A stretch of DNA of 64,000 nucleotides from JAAYZB01 sp937958685 (GTDB lineage: Bacteria; Bacillota_I; Bacilli_A; Izemoplasmatales; Hujiaoplasmataceae), in contig DAITAL010000003.1 of assembly GCA_036824265.1 (NCBI GenBank), positions 1 through 64,000 on the forward strand. The letters run 5' to 3'. Each line of letters opens with the position of its first letter. The stretch's first letter is position 1. Below the pieces are notes generated by a model. It did not search any database and was not told where the DNA came from. It worked only from the letters and a program-made list of their open reading frames with translations. Below, in pieces: positions 16,125 to 24,677 of the stretch. Both the position numbers and the translations under genes were made by a program.

Positions 16125-18325
16125 TCAAGATCGCTCTCATCGGTAATCCCAACAGCGGCAAGACGACGCTGTTCAACGGTCTTACCGGAGCCAACCAATT
16201 CGTCGGCAACTGGCCGGGCGTCACGGTCGAAAAAAAGTCCGGCAAACTCAAATACAAGGATTTCGAAGCGGAGATCATCGATCTTCCGGGCATCTATTCC
16301 TTGTCCACGATTTCCCTGGAAGAGGAAATCTCCAGTCGATTCGTCATCGATGGGAAAATGGATTTGATCATCAACATCGTCGATGCGTCGAACCTGGAAC
16401 GCAACCTATATCTTACGTATCAGCTGCTCGACTCCGATATTCCCGTCGTGATCGCGCTCAACTGCATGGACATCGTCCAGAAGAAGCTCGAGCAGATCAA
16501 CATCGAGGAGTTGTCGCGCGCCCTCGGCGTGCCGGTGATCCCGATCACCGCCAGCAAGAAAAAAGGCGTCGAGGAGCTGATCCGTTTTCTTGCCGATTAC
16601 GATTTTGCCAAACAGGAACATCACATCCGCTATTCGTCGGCCGCGGAGACATCGATCGCGGCCTTTGCCGAACTGCTTCGCGACCGGTTTCTCGCGATCA
16701 GGTTTTTCGAGGATGGCCTCAAGATCCTCGAACCCCTCAAACTGTCGCAAGAAGACAACGCCAGACTGATCGCCACCTTCCAGAAAGAAAGCGATCGTCA
16801 CAAACTTGATTTCGACATGGTTTTGCCGAACAGCAGATACGACGAGATCCTCGCCGTCTGCGGGCGGGTCCTGACCAAAAACGGTCACGATCTGGTGTCG
16901 GACACGGAAAAAATCGATCGGATCATGACCCACAAATGGCTGGGTTTGCCACTGTTCGCTTTGATCATGTTTCTTGTGTTTTTCCTGGCTTTCGGACCGA
17001 TCGGCACCTGGATCACCGACTGGTTTGTCAAGGGCATCGACTTCTTTTTCTCGCTGATCGAGGACTTGGTCGCCTCCTTGGGGATGATGCCATGGGTTTC
17101 CAGTCTGATCACCAACGGCGTCTTCGGCGGCTTGGCCGCCGTCATCGGGTTTTTGCCGCAACTTGCGATTTTGTTCTTGTTCATGTCGATCTTGGAAGAC
17201 TCCGGCTATATGTCCAGGGCCGCCTTCATCATGGATCGCCTGCTCCGCAAATTCGGATTGTCGGGCAAAGCCTTCATTCCGATGCTAATCGGCTTCGGCT
17301 GCAGCGTTCCGGCAATGGCCGCGACCCGGACGCTCGACAAGGACGAGGACCGCAAGATCACCACGATGGTCATTCCTTTCATGTCTTGCGGCGCCAAGGC
17401 GCCGATCTACGGTGTCTTCGCCGGCGCCCTTTTTTTCGGGGCCAGTTATCTCGCCGTCTTCTCGATGTATGTCCTGGGGATCATCGTCGCCTTGCTTTCG
17501 GCGATCGCGTTCAAGAAGACGATTCTGAAAAGCGCCAGCGCCAACTATATCATGGAACTTCCCGAATACCGGGTGCCGACATTGAAAAATACGTTCTTGC
17601 ATACTTGGGAACGCGTCAAGGGGTTCTTGCTCAAAGCGGGAACGATCCTGCTCGGCGCCTTCATCGTCATTTGGTTTCTCAGTTATTTCGGGTTCGTCGA
17701 TGGCACTTTCCGCTTGCTTCAGGATGAGGAAATCGGCTCCAGCCTCCTTGGTGTCGTCGGCCGCTTCCTCCTGCCCGTGTTCCAGCCGATCGGCTTCCCC
17801 GATTGGCAGGCCACCGTGGCGATGCTCACCGGATTCGTCGCCAAGGAGTCGGTCGTCGGCACTCTCGGGATCCTTTACGGGGTGGCCGGCAATGCCGTTG
17901 AGAACGGCAGCCTCCTCTATGAGCCGATCCGGGCGGCCTTCACCGGCGCCCAGGCTTACGCCTTCATGGCCTTCGCCCTTTTGTCTACTCCTTGCATCGC
18001 CGCCATCGCCGCGATGAAAAAGGAGTTCAACTCCTGGAAATGGCTGCTGTTCACGGTGGCATATGAAATGATCGTCGCCTATCTGGTGGCGCTTGCCATC
18101 TACCAAGTCGGATCTCTCGGAAGCGGGGTCGTCCTCTCGATCGCCTTCGGCATCGCCGCAGCGGCCATTGTCTATTCATCGATTAGAAAGTTTATTGTCA
18201 GGCGGGGGGCGATCTGCGACAGTTGTTCAAGCTGCACTGTTGCCGCCGACTGCCATTTGCCCAAGAAAGAAGACTTTCAGGCGCAGATTGACAAGAAGGA
18301 GGCGAAGGACATTGATCAAGACTAA
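16121..18325 (+). CDS. feoB: Ferrous iron transporter B (GTPase-permease)
   Basis: A 734-residue Fe(II) transporter. The N-terminal GTPase has G1 GNPNSGKTTLFNGLTG, G3 DLPGIYSL and G4 NCMD, followed by the helical GDI-like region and a polytopic C-terminal domain with two Gate motifs (GFGCSVPAMAATRTL and ESVVGTLGILYGV). A Cys-rich tail, CDSCSSCTVAADC, precedes the charged end, as in many Bacillota FeoB proteins. It starts with GTG overlapping the feoA stop, with GGAGG about ten bases upstream. Regulation is probably through the operator before feoA. Confidence 0.97.
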   Translation: MIKIALIGNPNSGKTTLFNGLTGANQFVGNWPGVTVEKKSGKLKYKDFEAEIIDLPGIYSLSTISLEEEISSRFVIDGKMDLIINIVDASNLERNLYLTYQLLDSDIPVVIALNCMDIVQKKLEQINIEELSRALGVPVIPITASKKKGVEELIRFLADYDFAKQEHHIRYSSAAETSIAAFAELLRDRFLAIRFFEDGLKILEPLKLSQEDNARLIATFQKESDRHKLDFDMVLPNSRYDEILAVCGRVLTKNGHDLVSDTEKIDRIMTHKWLGLPLFALIMFLVFFLAFGPIGTWITDWFVKGIDFFFSLIEDLVASLGMMPWVSSLITNGVFGGLAAVIGFLPQLAILFLFMSILEDSGYMSRAAFIMDRLLRKFGLSGKAFIPMLIGFGCSVPAMAATRTLDKDEDRKITTMVIPFMSCGAKAPIYGVFAGALFFGASYLAVFSMYVLGIIVALLSAIAFKKTILKSASANYIMELPEYRVPTLKNTFLHTWERVKGFLLKAGTILLGAFIVIWFLSYFGFVDGTFRLLQDEEIGSSLLGVVGRFLLPVFQPIGFPDWQATVAMLTGFVAKESVVGTLGILYGVAGNAVENGSLLYEPIRAAFTGAQAYAFMAFALLSTPCIAAIAAMKKEFNSWKWLLFTVAYEMIVAYLVALAIYQVGSLGSGVVLSIAFGIAAAAIVYSSIRKFIVRRGAICDSCSSCTVAADCHLPKKEDFQAQIDKKEAKDIDQD

Positions 18326-18707
18326 CCGAGGCTTCAGCGAATCGCTTGAGGATTATCTGGAAGCCATCTATGTCCTTGGCGGGCAAAATGTCCGCTCGGT
18401 CGATCTCGCCAACCGTCTCGGCGTCTCCCGTGCGAGCGTGAACAAGGCCGTCAACTCGCTGATCGAAAAGCAACTTGTGGAAAAGGAACGCTACGGCGGC
18501 ATCTATCTGACAGCATTCGGCAGGGCAACCTCGCAGGGTGTCGAGAAGAAACACCAGATTCTCAAGCACTTCCTCACCGACGTCCTCGGCGTTCCCGAGG
18601 CGACCGCGAATCTGGAGGCGTGCGGCATCGAACACATCATCTCGGCCGATACTGCGAAACGGATCGAGAAATTGATCGAAGCCAAAAAAAAGAACGACCC
18701 TCGGTGA
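18312..18707 (+). CDS. DtxR/MntR-family metal-dependent repressor
   Basis: A 131-residue regulator with an N-terminal winged helix (SVDLANRLGVSRASVNKAVNSLIEKQLV) and the metal-binding dimerisation domain (EACGIEHIIS, with earlier H residues in KKHQILKHFL). The C-terminal SH3-like domain of longer DtxR proteins is absent, as in MntR-size members. The TTG at 18312 is chosen because AAGGAGG precedes it and the protein then begins at the family start; it overlaps the end of feoB. It likely represses the feo operon when Fe(II) is sufficient. Fe versus Mn specificity is inferred from the neighbours. Confidence 0.9.
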   Translation: MIKTNRGFSESLEDYLEAIYVLGGQNVRSVDLANRLGVSRASVNKAVNSLIEKQLVEKERYGGIYLTAFGRATSQGVEKKHQILKHFLTDVLGVPEATANLEACGIEHIISADTAKRIEKLIEAKKKNDPR

Positions 18708-18720
18708 TCAGAGGGTCGTT
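18693..18720. terminator. Bidirectional terminator between dtxR-type gene and lacI-type gene
   Basis: A perfect 10-bp stem, AACGACCCTC/GAGGGTCGTT, has T-rich sequence downstream on both strands. It serves the two convergent genes. Confidence 0.9.
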
Positions 18721-19676
18721 TCTCTTTCAACCAGCTTGACATCGATCTGGAGATGAATGTCCCTGAGCGGCTGTTTGTTAATAAGTTTGAGCAATGTCTC
18801 GACCGTTGTCCTGGCGATTTTGTCCTTGTCCTGGCTGATGGTGGTCAGCCGCGGCGAAATGATATTGGCGAGTTCGATATCGTCGAAGCCGATGACCTGA
18901 ATGTCCTGGGGAATCCGCTTTCCGGCCCGCAACAGGCACTGGATGACGTTCAGGGCGATCACGTCGGAATCGCAGAAGATGCCATCGAAATCCGGATAGG
19001 AATCGATGATCTCCTGGATGTAGTTCTGGTCGGGATCCTTGAAAGCGACATCGAAACTGATGCTTTGGACTTGTTTGCGCCCGAGGGCCGCCTTGAATCC
19101 CTCGGTGCGCGCCTGCACCGTGAGAAGCATGCTCGGTCCGCGGAAGTGCATGATCTTCTTGCACCCGGAAGATAGCAGTTTGTCCGCCGCCAGCTTGCCA
19201 CCCTGGATGTTGTTGGAGGAGACGGATGGTATCGAGGCGTCGAGATCATGGTCGATCATGACGATGGGGATATTGAGATCCTGATAGTCGTGGATCCTCG
19301 CGGTGTTGGATACAAGGATGATGCCGTCGATCGAATATTGCTGGAAGACCTTGAGGTACTTGCTTTCGCGTTCAAAATCATCACGCGAGTTGCAAACCAT
19401 CACGTGATAGTCGTGGTCGATGATCACATCCTCGATGATCTCGATCAACTCCTGGAAATAATACGAGGTCATGTGGGGGACGATGATGCCGATGATGCGG
19501 GACTGCTTCTTGAACAGTGACCGCGCCAGTTCGTTGGGAACATAACTCAGTTCCTCGATCGCCTTGAGGACCAGTTCCTTGGTTTCGTCGTTGACGTAGC
19601 CCTTGTTGTTGATGACACGCGAAACCGTGGCTACGCTGACGTGGGCGCGTTTGGCGACATCTTTGATCGTTGCCAT
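18708..19676 (-). CDS. LacI-family transcriptional regulator
   Basis: A 322-residue repressor. The N-terminal helix-turn-helix and hinge are canonical: MATIKDVAKRAHVSVATVSRVINNKGYV then LARSLFKKQSRIIGIIVP. The remainder is a periplasmic-binding-like effector domain (HMTSYYFQELIEIIE, GIILVSNT, DSDVIALNVIQCLLRAG, GFDDIELANIISPRLTTI) most like ribose/sugar-responsive LacI members. The start at MATIKDV is fixed by the domain and an AAGGATG site. No sugar operon is adjacent, so it may act in trans. Effector unknown. Confidence 0.94.
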   Translation of the reverse strand: MATIKDVAKRAHVSVATVSRVINNKGYVNDETKELVLKAIEELSYVPNELARSLFKKQSRIIGIIVPHMTSYYFQELIEIIEDVIIDHDYHVMVCNSRDDFERESKYLKVFQQYSIDGIILVSNTARIHDYQDLNIPIVMIDHDLDASIPSVSSNNIQGGKLAADKLLSSGCKKIMHFRGPSMLLTVQARTEGFKAALGRKQVQSISFDVAFKDPDQNYIQEIIDSYPDFDGIFCDSDVIALNVIQCLLRAGKRIPQDIQVIGFDDIELANIISPRLTTISQDKDKIARTTVETLLKLINKQPLRDIHLQIDVKLVERETTL

Positions 19677-19701
19677 GGAATCACATCCTTTGATACTACA
19701 G

Positions 19702-19707
19702 ATTATA
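19702..19707 (-). promoter_or_regulatory. -10 box for the lacI-type gene
   Basis: TATAAT on the minus strand, 26 bases before the start codon. The -35 region is poor (TATCTT). Confidence 0.5.
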
Positions 19708-19810
19708 CTCGTTTTTACCCAAGAAAGATAGTAATTGGGACAAAAACCGCGTTCGTGCGGAATGTTAGCCGGCAATTGCCAAAAACGCGGGGGCGAGCCG
19801 GTACCGATTG

Positions 19811-19819
19811 TGGTATAAT
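19811..19819 (+). promoter_or_regulatory. Extended -10 promoter of trmFO-xerC-rlmH
   Basis: TGG-TATAAT at 19811-19819, about 25 bases upstream of the trmFO ATG, which is preceded by GGGGAG. No recognisable -35. Confidence 0.7.
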
Positions 19820-19844
19820 AATGTCACAAGGGGAGTGAGCGATC

Positions 19845-21149
19845 ATGCAGCGAGTCATCGTCATCGGCGCCGGCTTGGCAGGCGTCGAGGCAAGTCTGCA
19901 ACTTGCTAAACGCAATGTGGCTGTCACTCTCTATGAGATGAAGCCAAACACCAAGAGTCCAGCCCACAAATTGGATACTTTCGCCGAACTCGTCTGTTCG
20001 AATTCCTTCCGCAGCGATAATCTGGAAAACGCCTGCGGGCTGATGAAAGCCGAGTTAAGGCTGCTGGACTCGGAAGTCATCAAGGCCGCTGACCGCTTTC
20101 GCGTGCCCGCCGGCAGCGCCCTAGCGGTGGACAGAGACCGGTTTTCCGAGTATCTCACCGAACTGCTGGAAATCAATCCGTTGATCGAAATCTTGAACGA
20201 GGAAGCAACCGCAATTCCTGAAGCTGAGATCGCGATCATCGCCACCGGCCCGCTGACGAGCCCCGCGCTTGCCGAGGACCTCCGCCGGTTCACCGGAACG
20301 GAATCGCTTTACTTTTTTGATGCCGTTGCCCCGATCGTCGATTTCGCTTCCATTGACATGCAAGTAGCCTATTTCAAGAACCGTTACGACAAGGGGGATG
20401 GTCTATACATCAACTGCCCCTTGACAAAAACGGAGTACGACACCTTCTACCAGGAACTTGTCAATGCTGAATGCGTACAGGAAAAAGACTTCGAACTCAA
20501 AGTCTTCGAAGGCTGCATGCCGATTGAGGAAATGGCCAGAAGAGGCTATAAAACACTCACATACGGACCTCTGAAACCAGTGGGTTTGACCAAACCGGGA
20601 GCCGATAGGCCTTATGCGGTCGTGCAACTGCGGCAAGACAATCTGGCCGGAACGTTATATAATCTTGTCGGGTTCCAAACCCACCTGACATACGCTGAGC
20701 AACGGCGTCTGATCCGGATGATTCCCGGGCTCGGGAAAGCGAATATCGTCAGATACGGTGTCATGCATCGCAACACATTTCTGAACGGACCAAAGCTTTT
20801 GCATCCGACATACCAGTTCAAAAAAGCTGCCAACCTGTTCGCCGCCGGCCAGTTGTCCGGGGTCGAGGGTTATGTCGAAAGCATCGGTTCCGGATTGATT
20901 GCGGGCATCAATGCGGCCAAGTTGGCAAGAGGGATGCAGACAATCACCTTTCCCCAGGAGACGACGTTGGGAGCCCAGGCCCATTACCTCGCCAACGCCG
21001 ATGGCGACAACTTCCAGCCAATGAACGTGAACTTCGGATTATTGCCACCGATCACGACGCAACATCACAAGAAGGAACGCCGCGCGCGGTTTGCCACGCG
21101 CAGTCTCGATAGCCTTAGGCAACTCCTTGAGGTGAACCACTTTGACTAA
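19845..21149 (+). CDS. trmFO: Methylenetetrahydrofolate-tRNA-(uracil-5-)-methyltransferase
   Basis: A folate- and FAD-dependent enzyme (434 residues) that makes m5U54 in the T-loop of tRNA using methylene-THF. The FAD motif VIVIGAGLAGVEASLQLAKR is at the N-terminus. The cysteine of ELVCSNSFRSD is in the catalytic region, and AGQLSGVEGYVESIGSGLIAG near the end is the family's FAD/NAD contact. TrmFO replaces SAM-dependent TrmA in most Gram-positive bacteria, in line with the suggested phylum. First gene of a compact operon with xerC and rlmH, an arrangement known from Bacillota. Confidence 0.97.
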   Translation: MQRVIVIGAGLAGVEASLQLAKRNVAVTLYEMKPNTKSPAHKLDTFAELVCSNSFRSDNLENACGLMKAELRLLDSEVIKAADRFRVPAGSALAVDRDRFSEYLTELLEINPLIEILNEEATAIPEAEIAIIATGPLTSPALAEDLRRFTGTESLYFFDAVAPIVDFASIDMQVAYFKNRYDKGDGLYINCPLTKTEYDTFYQELVNAECVQEKDFELKVFEGCMPIEEMARRGYKTLTYGPLKPVGLTKPGADRPYAVVQLRQDNLAGTLYNLVGFQTHLTYAEQRRLIRMIPGLGKANIVRYGVMHRNTFLNGPKLLHPTYQFKKAANLFAAGQLSGVEGYVESIGSGLIAGINAAKLARGMQTITFPQETTLGAQAHYLANADGDNFQPMNVNFGLLPPITTQHHKKERRARFATRSLDSLRQLLEVNHFD

Positions 21150-22050
21150 CAAAGAGATCATATCCAGGTACAAAGACTACCTCATCAACGAGAGAAGCTA
21201 CTCCGAACACACGGTGACGGCCTATTTGGAGGACATCGCCACGCTCGTGAGTTTTTTGGAAAGGGAAGATCTCGGCAGTCTGCATCTGCTCACTGACAGG
21301 ATCGCCAGGTTCTATCTCAGCACGCTCCATGAGACTTACAATCCCAAATCGATCCGCCGGAAGATCTCCAGCGTCAGGAACATGTACCGGCTGTTGCTCG
21401 AGGAAAACCTGATTGATCGCAATCCGTTTCAAAACCTGACTTTGCCAAAAGATGCGAAACCGTTGCCCAAATTCGTCTATGAAGCGGAAATGGCCGGTTT
21501 TTTGGGCGGGATCGATGCCTCGACACCGACCGGGCAGCGCAACGCAGCCCTGTTCGAACTACTCTACGGGTCCGGACTCCGCGTATCCGAAATCACAAAC
21601 ATCCGGATCACCGATATCGATTTCTTCAACAAGACCCTGCTGGTCCATGGCAAGGGCGGAAAAGACCGATATGTGCCCCTGCATGACCTGTCAGTCAGCA
21701 AACTCAAAACCTATCTGGCGACGACAAGACCCCAATTTCGCATCAGAACAGAAGCGCCCGACGAAAGCTGCCTGTTCTTGAATTTCAAAGGCGGTCGCCT
21801 GACCGACAGGGGCGTTCGCGACATCCTTGACCGCGAGCTGGCAAAGCAGGCGGCAGCCATCAAAATGACGCCGCACGCCTTTCGGCATTCTTTCGCGACG
21901 CATCTGCTCAATCATGGCGTCGATCTGCGGACCGTCCAGGAACTCCTCGGCCATAAAAGTCTCGCCACGACGCAGATCTATACCAAAGTCTCAAAAGAAC
22001 GGTTACGCGATGTCTATTTGAGCGCGCATCCGCGGGCCATCCGCAAATGA
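21142..22050 (+). CDS. xerC: Tyrosine recombinase XerC/CodV type
   Basis: A 302-residue site-specific recombinase. The N-terminal SAM-like DNA-binding domain reads SYSEHTVTAYLEDIATLVSFL. The catalytic domain has Arg in LYGSGLRVSEI, Lys in GKGGKDRYVP, HAFRHSFATHLL (HxxR), His in LLGHKSL and the nucleophile Tyr in TQIYTKVS. Position next to trmFO matches codV of Bacillus, which resolves chromosome dimers at dif, so it is a housekeeping recombinase and not an integrase. It starts with TTG after GAGGTG and overlaps the trmFO end. Confidence 0.93.
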   Translation: MTNKEIISRYKDYLINERSYSEHTVTAYLEDIATLVSFLEREDLGSLHLLTDRIARFYLSTLHETYNPKSIRRKISSVRNMYRLLLEENLIDRNPFQNLTLPKDAKPLPKFVYEAEMAGFLGGIDASTPTGQRNAALFELLYGSGLRVSEITNIRITDIDFFNKTLLVHGKGGKDRYVPLHDLSVSKLKTYLATTRPQFRIRTEAPDESCLFLNFKGGRLTDRGVRDILDRELAKQAAAIKMTPHAFRHSFATHLLNHGVDLRTVQELLGHKSLATTQIYTKVSKERLRDVYLSAHPRAIRK

Positions 22051-22529
22051 TGCACATCATCCTGGTCGCCGTCGGCACGATCAAAGCGAGTTTCTATGCT
22101 TCCGGGATCGCCGAGTATTGCCAGCGCCTGAATCAATTCGCAAAAGTGGAGATCGTCGAGGTCAAGGAGCAGAGGATCACCGATGAAACTTCGCCGAAAG
22201 CCATCGCCACCGCCCTTCATGAAGAGGCGCGACTGATCCGGGAAAGAATCCCCGAAGGGGCCTATACGATCGCCTTGGCCATCGAGGGAAAACAATTGTC
22301 AAGCGAGGAATTCGCGACGATGATCACCGAGATTGGCATCTATCGCTCGACGAAAGTGGTCTTTCTCATCGGTGGTTCCCACGGACTGGAAGCTGAACTG
22401 AAAACAGCCGCCGATGCCAGACTGTCGTTTTCCCGGGCAACCTTCCCGCACCAGATGATGCGGTTGATCTTTTTGGAACAGTTGTACCGCGCTTTCATGA
22501 TCGCGGGCGGGCGAAACTATCACAAATGA
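22047..22529 (+). CDS. rlmH: 23S rRNA (pseudouridine(1915)-N3)-methyltransferase
   Basis: A 160-residue SPOUT methyltransferase that modifies pseudouridine 1915 in helix 69 of 23S rRNA. Family hallmarks are intact: the EGKQLSSEEFA region, the SAM knot FLIGGSHGLEAEL, and the C-terminal LSFSRATFPHQMMRLIFLEQ followed by RAFMIAGGRNYHK. The start overlaps the xerC stop (ATGATG). Last gene of the operon, followed by a strong terminator. Confidence 0.97.
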   Translation: MMHIILVAVGTIKASFYASGIAEYCQRLNQFAKVEIVEVKEQRITDETSPKAIATALHEEARLIRERIPEGAYTIALAIEGKQLSSEEFATMITEIGIYRSTKVVFLIGGSHGLEAELKTAADARLSFSRATFPHQMMRLIFLEQLYRAFMIAGGRNYHK

Positions 22530-22531
22530 AA

Positions 22532-22560
22532 AAAACGAGTCGCTGTCAGCGGCTCGTTTT
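22532..22560. terminator. Bidirectional terminator between rlmH and pepT
   Basis: A 13-bp stem, AAAACGAGTCGCT/AGCGGCTCGTTTT (one G-T pair), with a 3-base loop is flanked by A and T runs usable on both strands. Confidence 0.9.
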
Positions 22561-23778
22561 CATGGTGGCGACTTTGGTCACGAGGTTCTTGATGATCTCG
22601 ACCGCAAGTTCCATCTCCCTGATGGAGGCGTATTCGTACGGACCGTGATAGTTGTATCCGCCGGTCCCGAGGTTGGGACAGGGCAAGCCCATGTAGGTCA
22701 GCCTGGCACCGTCGGTACCGCCCCTGATCGGTTCGATGATCGGCGTGAGACCGGCATCCTTGATCGCCTCGATCGCAACGGTGATGATCTCCTGGCGATC
22801 ATCGAGTTTCTCGCGCATGTTGTAATAGGAGTCGGTTATCTCCAAATACAGCGTGTTATCCCCGTACTTGCGGTTCATGAACTGGCAAATCGCCAGAAAA
22901 TCGGCTTTCTGACTGGCAAACAATTCAGCGTCGTGGTTACGGATGATATAGCTGACGATTGTTTTCTCGACATTGCCCTGGATCTGGTGCAGATGGTTGA
23001 AACCTTCGTATTTTTCGGTGGTCTCGGGCTTCATGTAACGCGGCAGCATGCTTTCGAACTCGAAAGCGAGGGCTATCGAATTCAACATCTTGCCCTTGGC
23101 ATCGCCCGGATGGACGGATTTGCCGGTGAAAGTGATTTTGGCGCCTGCGGCGTTGAAATTCTCATAGGCGATCTCACCGACTTGGGAACCGTCGAGAGTA
23201 TAGGCAAAGTCCGCGCCGATAGCCTCGATGTCGATGTATTTGGTACCGTTGCCGACCTCTTCATCGGGGGTTACCACGATGACGAGCGGACCATGGGGAA
23301 AATCGGGATTGGACTGGATGAACTCGACAAGCGTGAAAATTTCGGCCAGACCGGCCTTGTCGTCCGCGCCCAAAAGCGTTGTCCCGTCGGTGACGATCAG
23401 ATCGTCATGGACATGATTCAAAAGCGAAGGAAAGACAGTTGGGCTCAAGACGATATTCTTATCGGGCTCAAGCACGATGTCCCTGCCGTCGTAGTCATAG
23501 ACGATCCGCGGCTTGACGTTCGTGCCGCTGGCGTCGGGAGAGGTGTCCAGATGGGCGATGAAAGCGACCGTGGGGACCGTTTCGGGAATATTGCCGGGAA
23601 TCTTGGCGATCAGATAGCCGAAATTGTCCAAGACAGGGTTGAGCCCCAGGGTTTCCAGTTCCGTTTTCAGCACCTTGGCGAACTCGATCTGGGTCGGCGT
23701 GGATGGATAGCTGACGGCGTTGTGTTGCGACTGCGTGTCATGTTTCACATAATTCAGGAATCTCTCGCATACTTTCAT
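22546..23778 (-). CDS. pepT: Peptidase T (tripeptide aminopeptidase)
   Basis: A 410-residue M20 metallopeptidase that removes the N-terminal residue of tripeptides in the cytoplasm. Zinc-site regions are visible: AHLDTSPD, the LLGADDKAG stretch (bridging Asp), TPDEEVGNG (catalytic Glu) and YTLDGSQVGE. The GGTDGARL motif near the C-terminus is typical of the PepT branch. It starts after GAGGTGATACC. It is a stand-alone gene with its own promoter, convergent with rlmH. Confidence 0.96.
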   Translation of the reverse strand: MKVCERFLNYVKHDTQSQHNAVSYPSTPTQIEFAKVLKTELETLGLNPVLDNFGYLIAKIPGNIPETVPTVAFIAHLDTSPDASGTNVKPRIVYDYDGRDIVLEPDKNIVLSPTVFPSLLNHVHDDLIVTDGTTLLGADDKAGLAEIFTLVEFIQSNPDFPHGPLVIVVTPDEEVGNGTKYIDIEAIGADFAYTLDGSQVGEIAYENFNAAGAKITFTGKSVHPGDAKGKMLNSIALAFEFESMLPRYMKPETTEKYEGFNHLHQIQGNVEKTIVSYIIRNHDAELFASQKADFLAICQFMNRKYGDNTLYLEITDSYYNMREKLDDRQEIITVAIEAIKDAGLTPIIEPIRGGTDGARLTYMGLPCPNLGTGGYNYHGPYEYASIREMELAVEIIKNLVTKVATMKTSR

Positions 23779-23800
23779 GGTATCACCTCGTGATGTCTAT

Positions 23801-23806
23801 ATTATA
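23801..23806 (-). promoter_or_regulatory. -10 box for pepT
   Basis: TATAAT on the minus strand, 22 bases before the pepT start. No good -35 was found. Confidence 0.5.
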
Positions 23807-23870
23807 TAGAATAATTTCCGTCATGGCCAACGCTTTTGCATAAAAATGGTGCCTCATGTGTCTTTTGATG

Positions 23871-23876
23871 TATAAT
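23871..23876 (+). promoter_or_regulatory. -10 box for the DUF975 gene
   Basis: TATAAT directly preceded by TG, 30 bases before the ATG. The -35 is not recognisable. Confidence 0.5.
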
Positions 23877-23906
23877 ATAGACAATCAACAATTAAAGGAG
23901 GCAATC

Positions 23907-24566
23907 ATGGATAAACCGCGTTACGAGTACAAGAACAAAGCCGAGACCTTGATGCGAGACAAATACACAAATGTCATTTTGACGCTGCTGATCATGGGTT
24001 TTCTCTCCTCGATCGGAACCGGATATTCGGCCGGCCAGTTTTTTATGGGAGGATCCGCCTCGTCAACCTGGATGAACCTGGTGTCCTTGGTACTGGGGGC
24101 CGCTTTCGCTTACGGACTCATTTCTGCCTTCATCGAAGTCGCGCGTGACCGCGAGCCAAACCTTGAGGAAGTGCTTCTGGTCGGTTTCAAGGACAATTTT
24201 GTCCGCAATCTGATCTGCTATTTTTTGATGAGGCTATTCATCGTGTTGTGGGCTTTGCTTTTCGTTATCCCCGGGATCATCAAAGCTTATGCGTATTCGA
24301 TGAGTTTCTATTTGCTCAAAAAGGATGCGAAGCTGGCCGGCAACGACGCCATCACCCGCTCCAAGGAATACACGATGGGATATAAGACGGACCTGTTCAT
24401 GTTGGATCTCAGCTATCTCGGGTGGTATTTCCTGTCGATCTTCACGCTCGGGATCCTTTTGTTTTGGATCGTTCCGAAGCATCTGACCGCCCGCGTCCTC
24501 TACTACGATGAAATCTACGCCAAAAAGGCTCCCAAACTGGCAGAGCCATTGGCGGAGACGGCATAA
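23907..24566 (+). CDS. DUF975 family membrane protein
   Basis: A 219-residue polytopic membrane protein of a family common in Bacillota, with no assigned function. Features: N-terminal soluble RYEYKNKAETLMRDKYTNVILTLL, then about five hydrophobic segments. The typical FVIPGIIKAYAYSMSFYLLKKD stretch and the DAITRSKEYTMGYKTDLFMLDLS motif, with a conserved-looking ITRSKEYM-type sequence, are characteristic. It starts at the ATG after AAAGGAGG. Single-gene unit between a promoter and a terminator. Confidence 0.87.
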   Translation: MDKPRYEYKNKAETLMRDKYTNVILTLLIMGFLSSIGTGYSAGQFFMGGSASSTWMNLVSLVLGAAFAYGLISAFIEVARDREPNLEEVLLVGFKDNFVRNLICYFLMRLFIVLWALLFVIPGIIKAYAYSMSFYLLKKDAKLAGNDAITRSKEYTMGYKTDLFMLDLSYLGWYFLSIFTLGILLFWIVPKHLTARVLYYDEIYAKKAPKLAEPLAETA

Positions 24567-24574
24567 CATCAATG

Positions 24575-24597
24575 AGGGCCTCGCAAGAGGCCCTTTG
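24575..24597 (+). terminator. Rho-independent terminator
   Basis: The stem AGGGCCTC/GAGGCCCT (8 bp) with GCAA loop is followed by a short TTTG tract. The T-run is weak. Confidence 0.75.
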
Positions 24598-24626
24598 TTA
24601 TCTCAAGAGCGATAGCAATGTAAAAA

Positions 24627-24655
24627 TTGTATCATTCCCTAGTTTGTGTTATAAT
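24627..24655 (+). promoter_or_regulatory. Promoter of the hydrolase-acyltransferase-DUF6320 operon
   Basis: TTGTAT (24627-24632) and TATAAT (24650-24655) with a 17-base spacer and an extended TGT element. Confidence 0.75.
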
Positions 24656-24677
24656 CTTAGCCGAGGCTGGTGAAGAT

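Noticed and set aside
19771..19780. 10-base palindrome GGCAATTGCC upstream of trmFO.
   Set aside because: Short palindrome with no second copy seen and no fixed relation to either promoter; chance occurrence is likely.
21142..22050. Tyrosine recombinase as a sign of an integrated element or integron.
   Set aside because: The size, motifs and position between trmFO and rlmH fit housekeeping XerC/CodV; no attachment repeats or cargo genes surround it.
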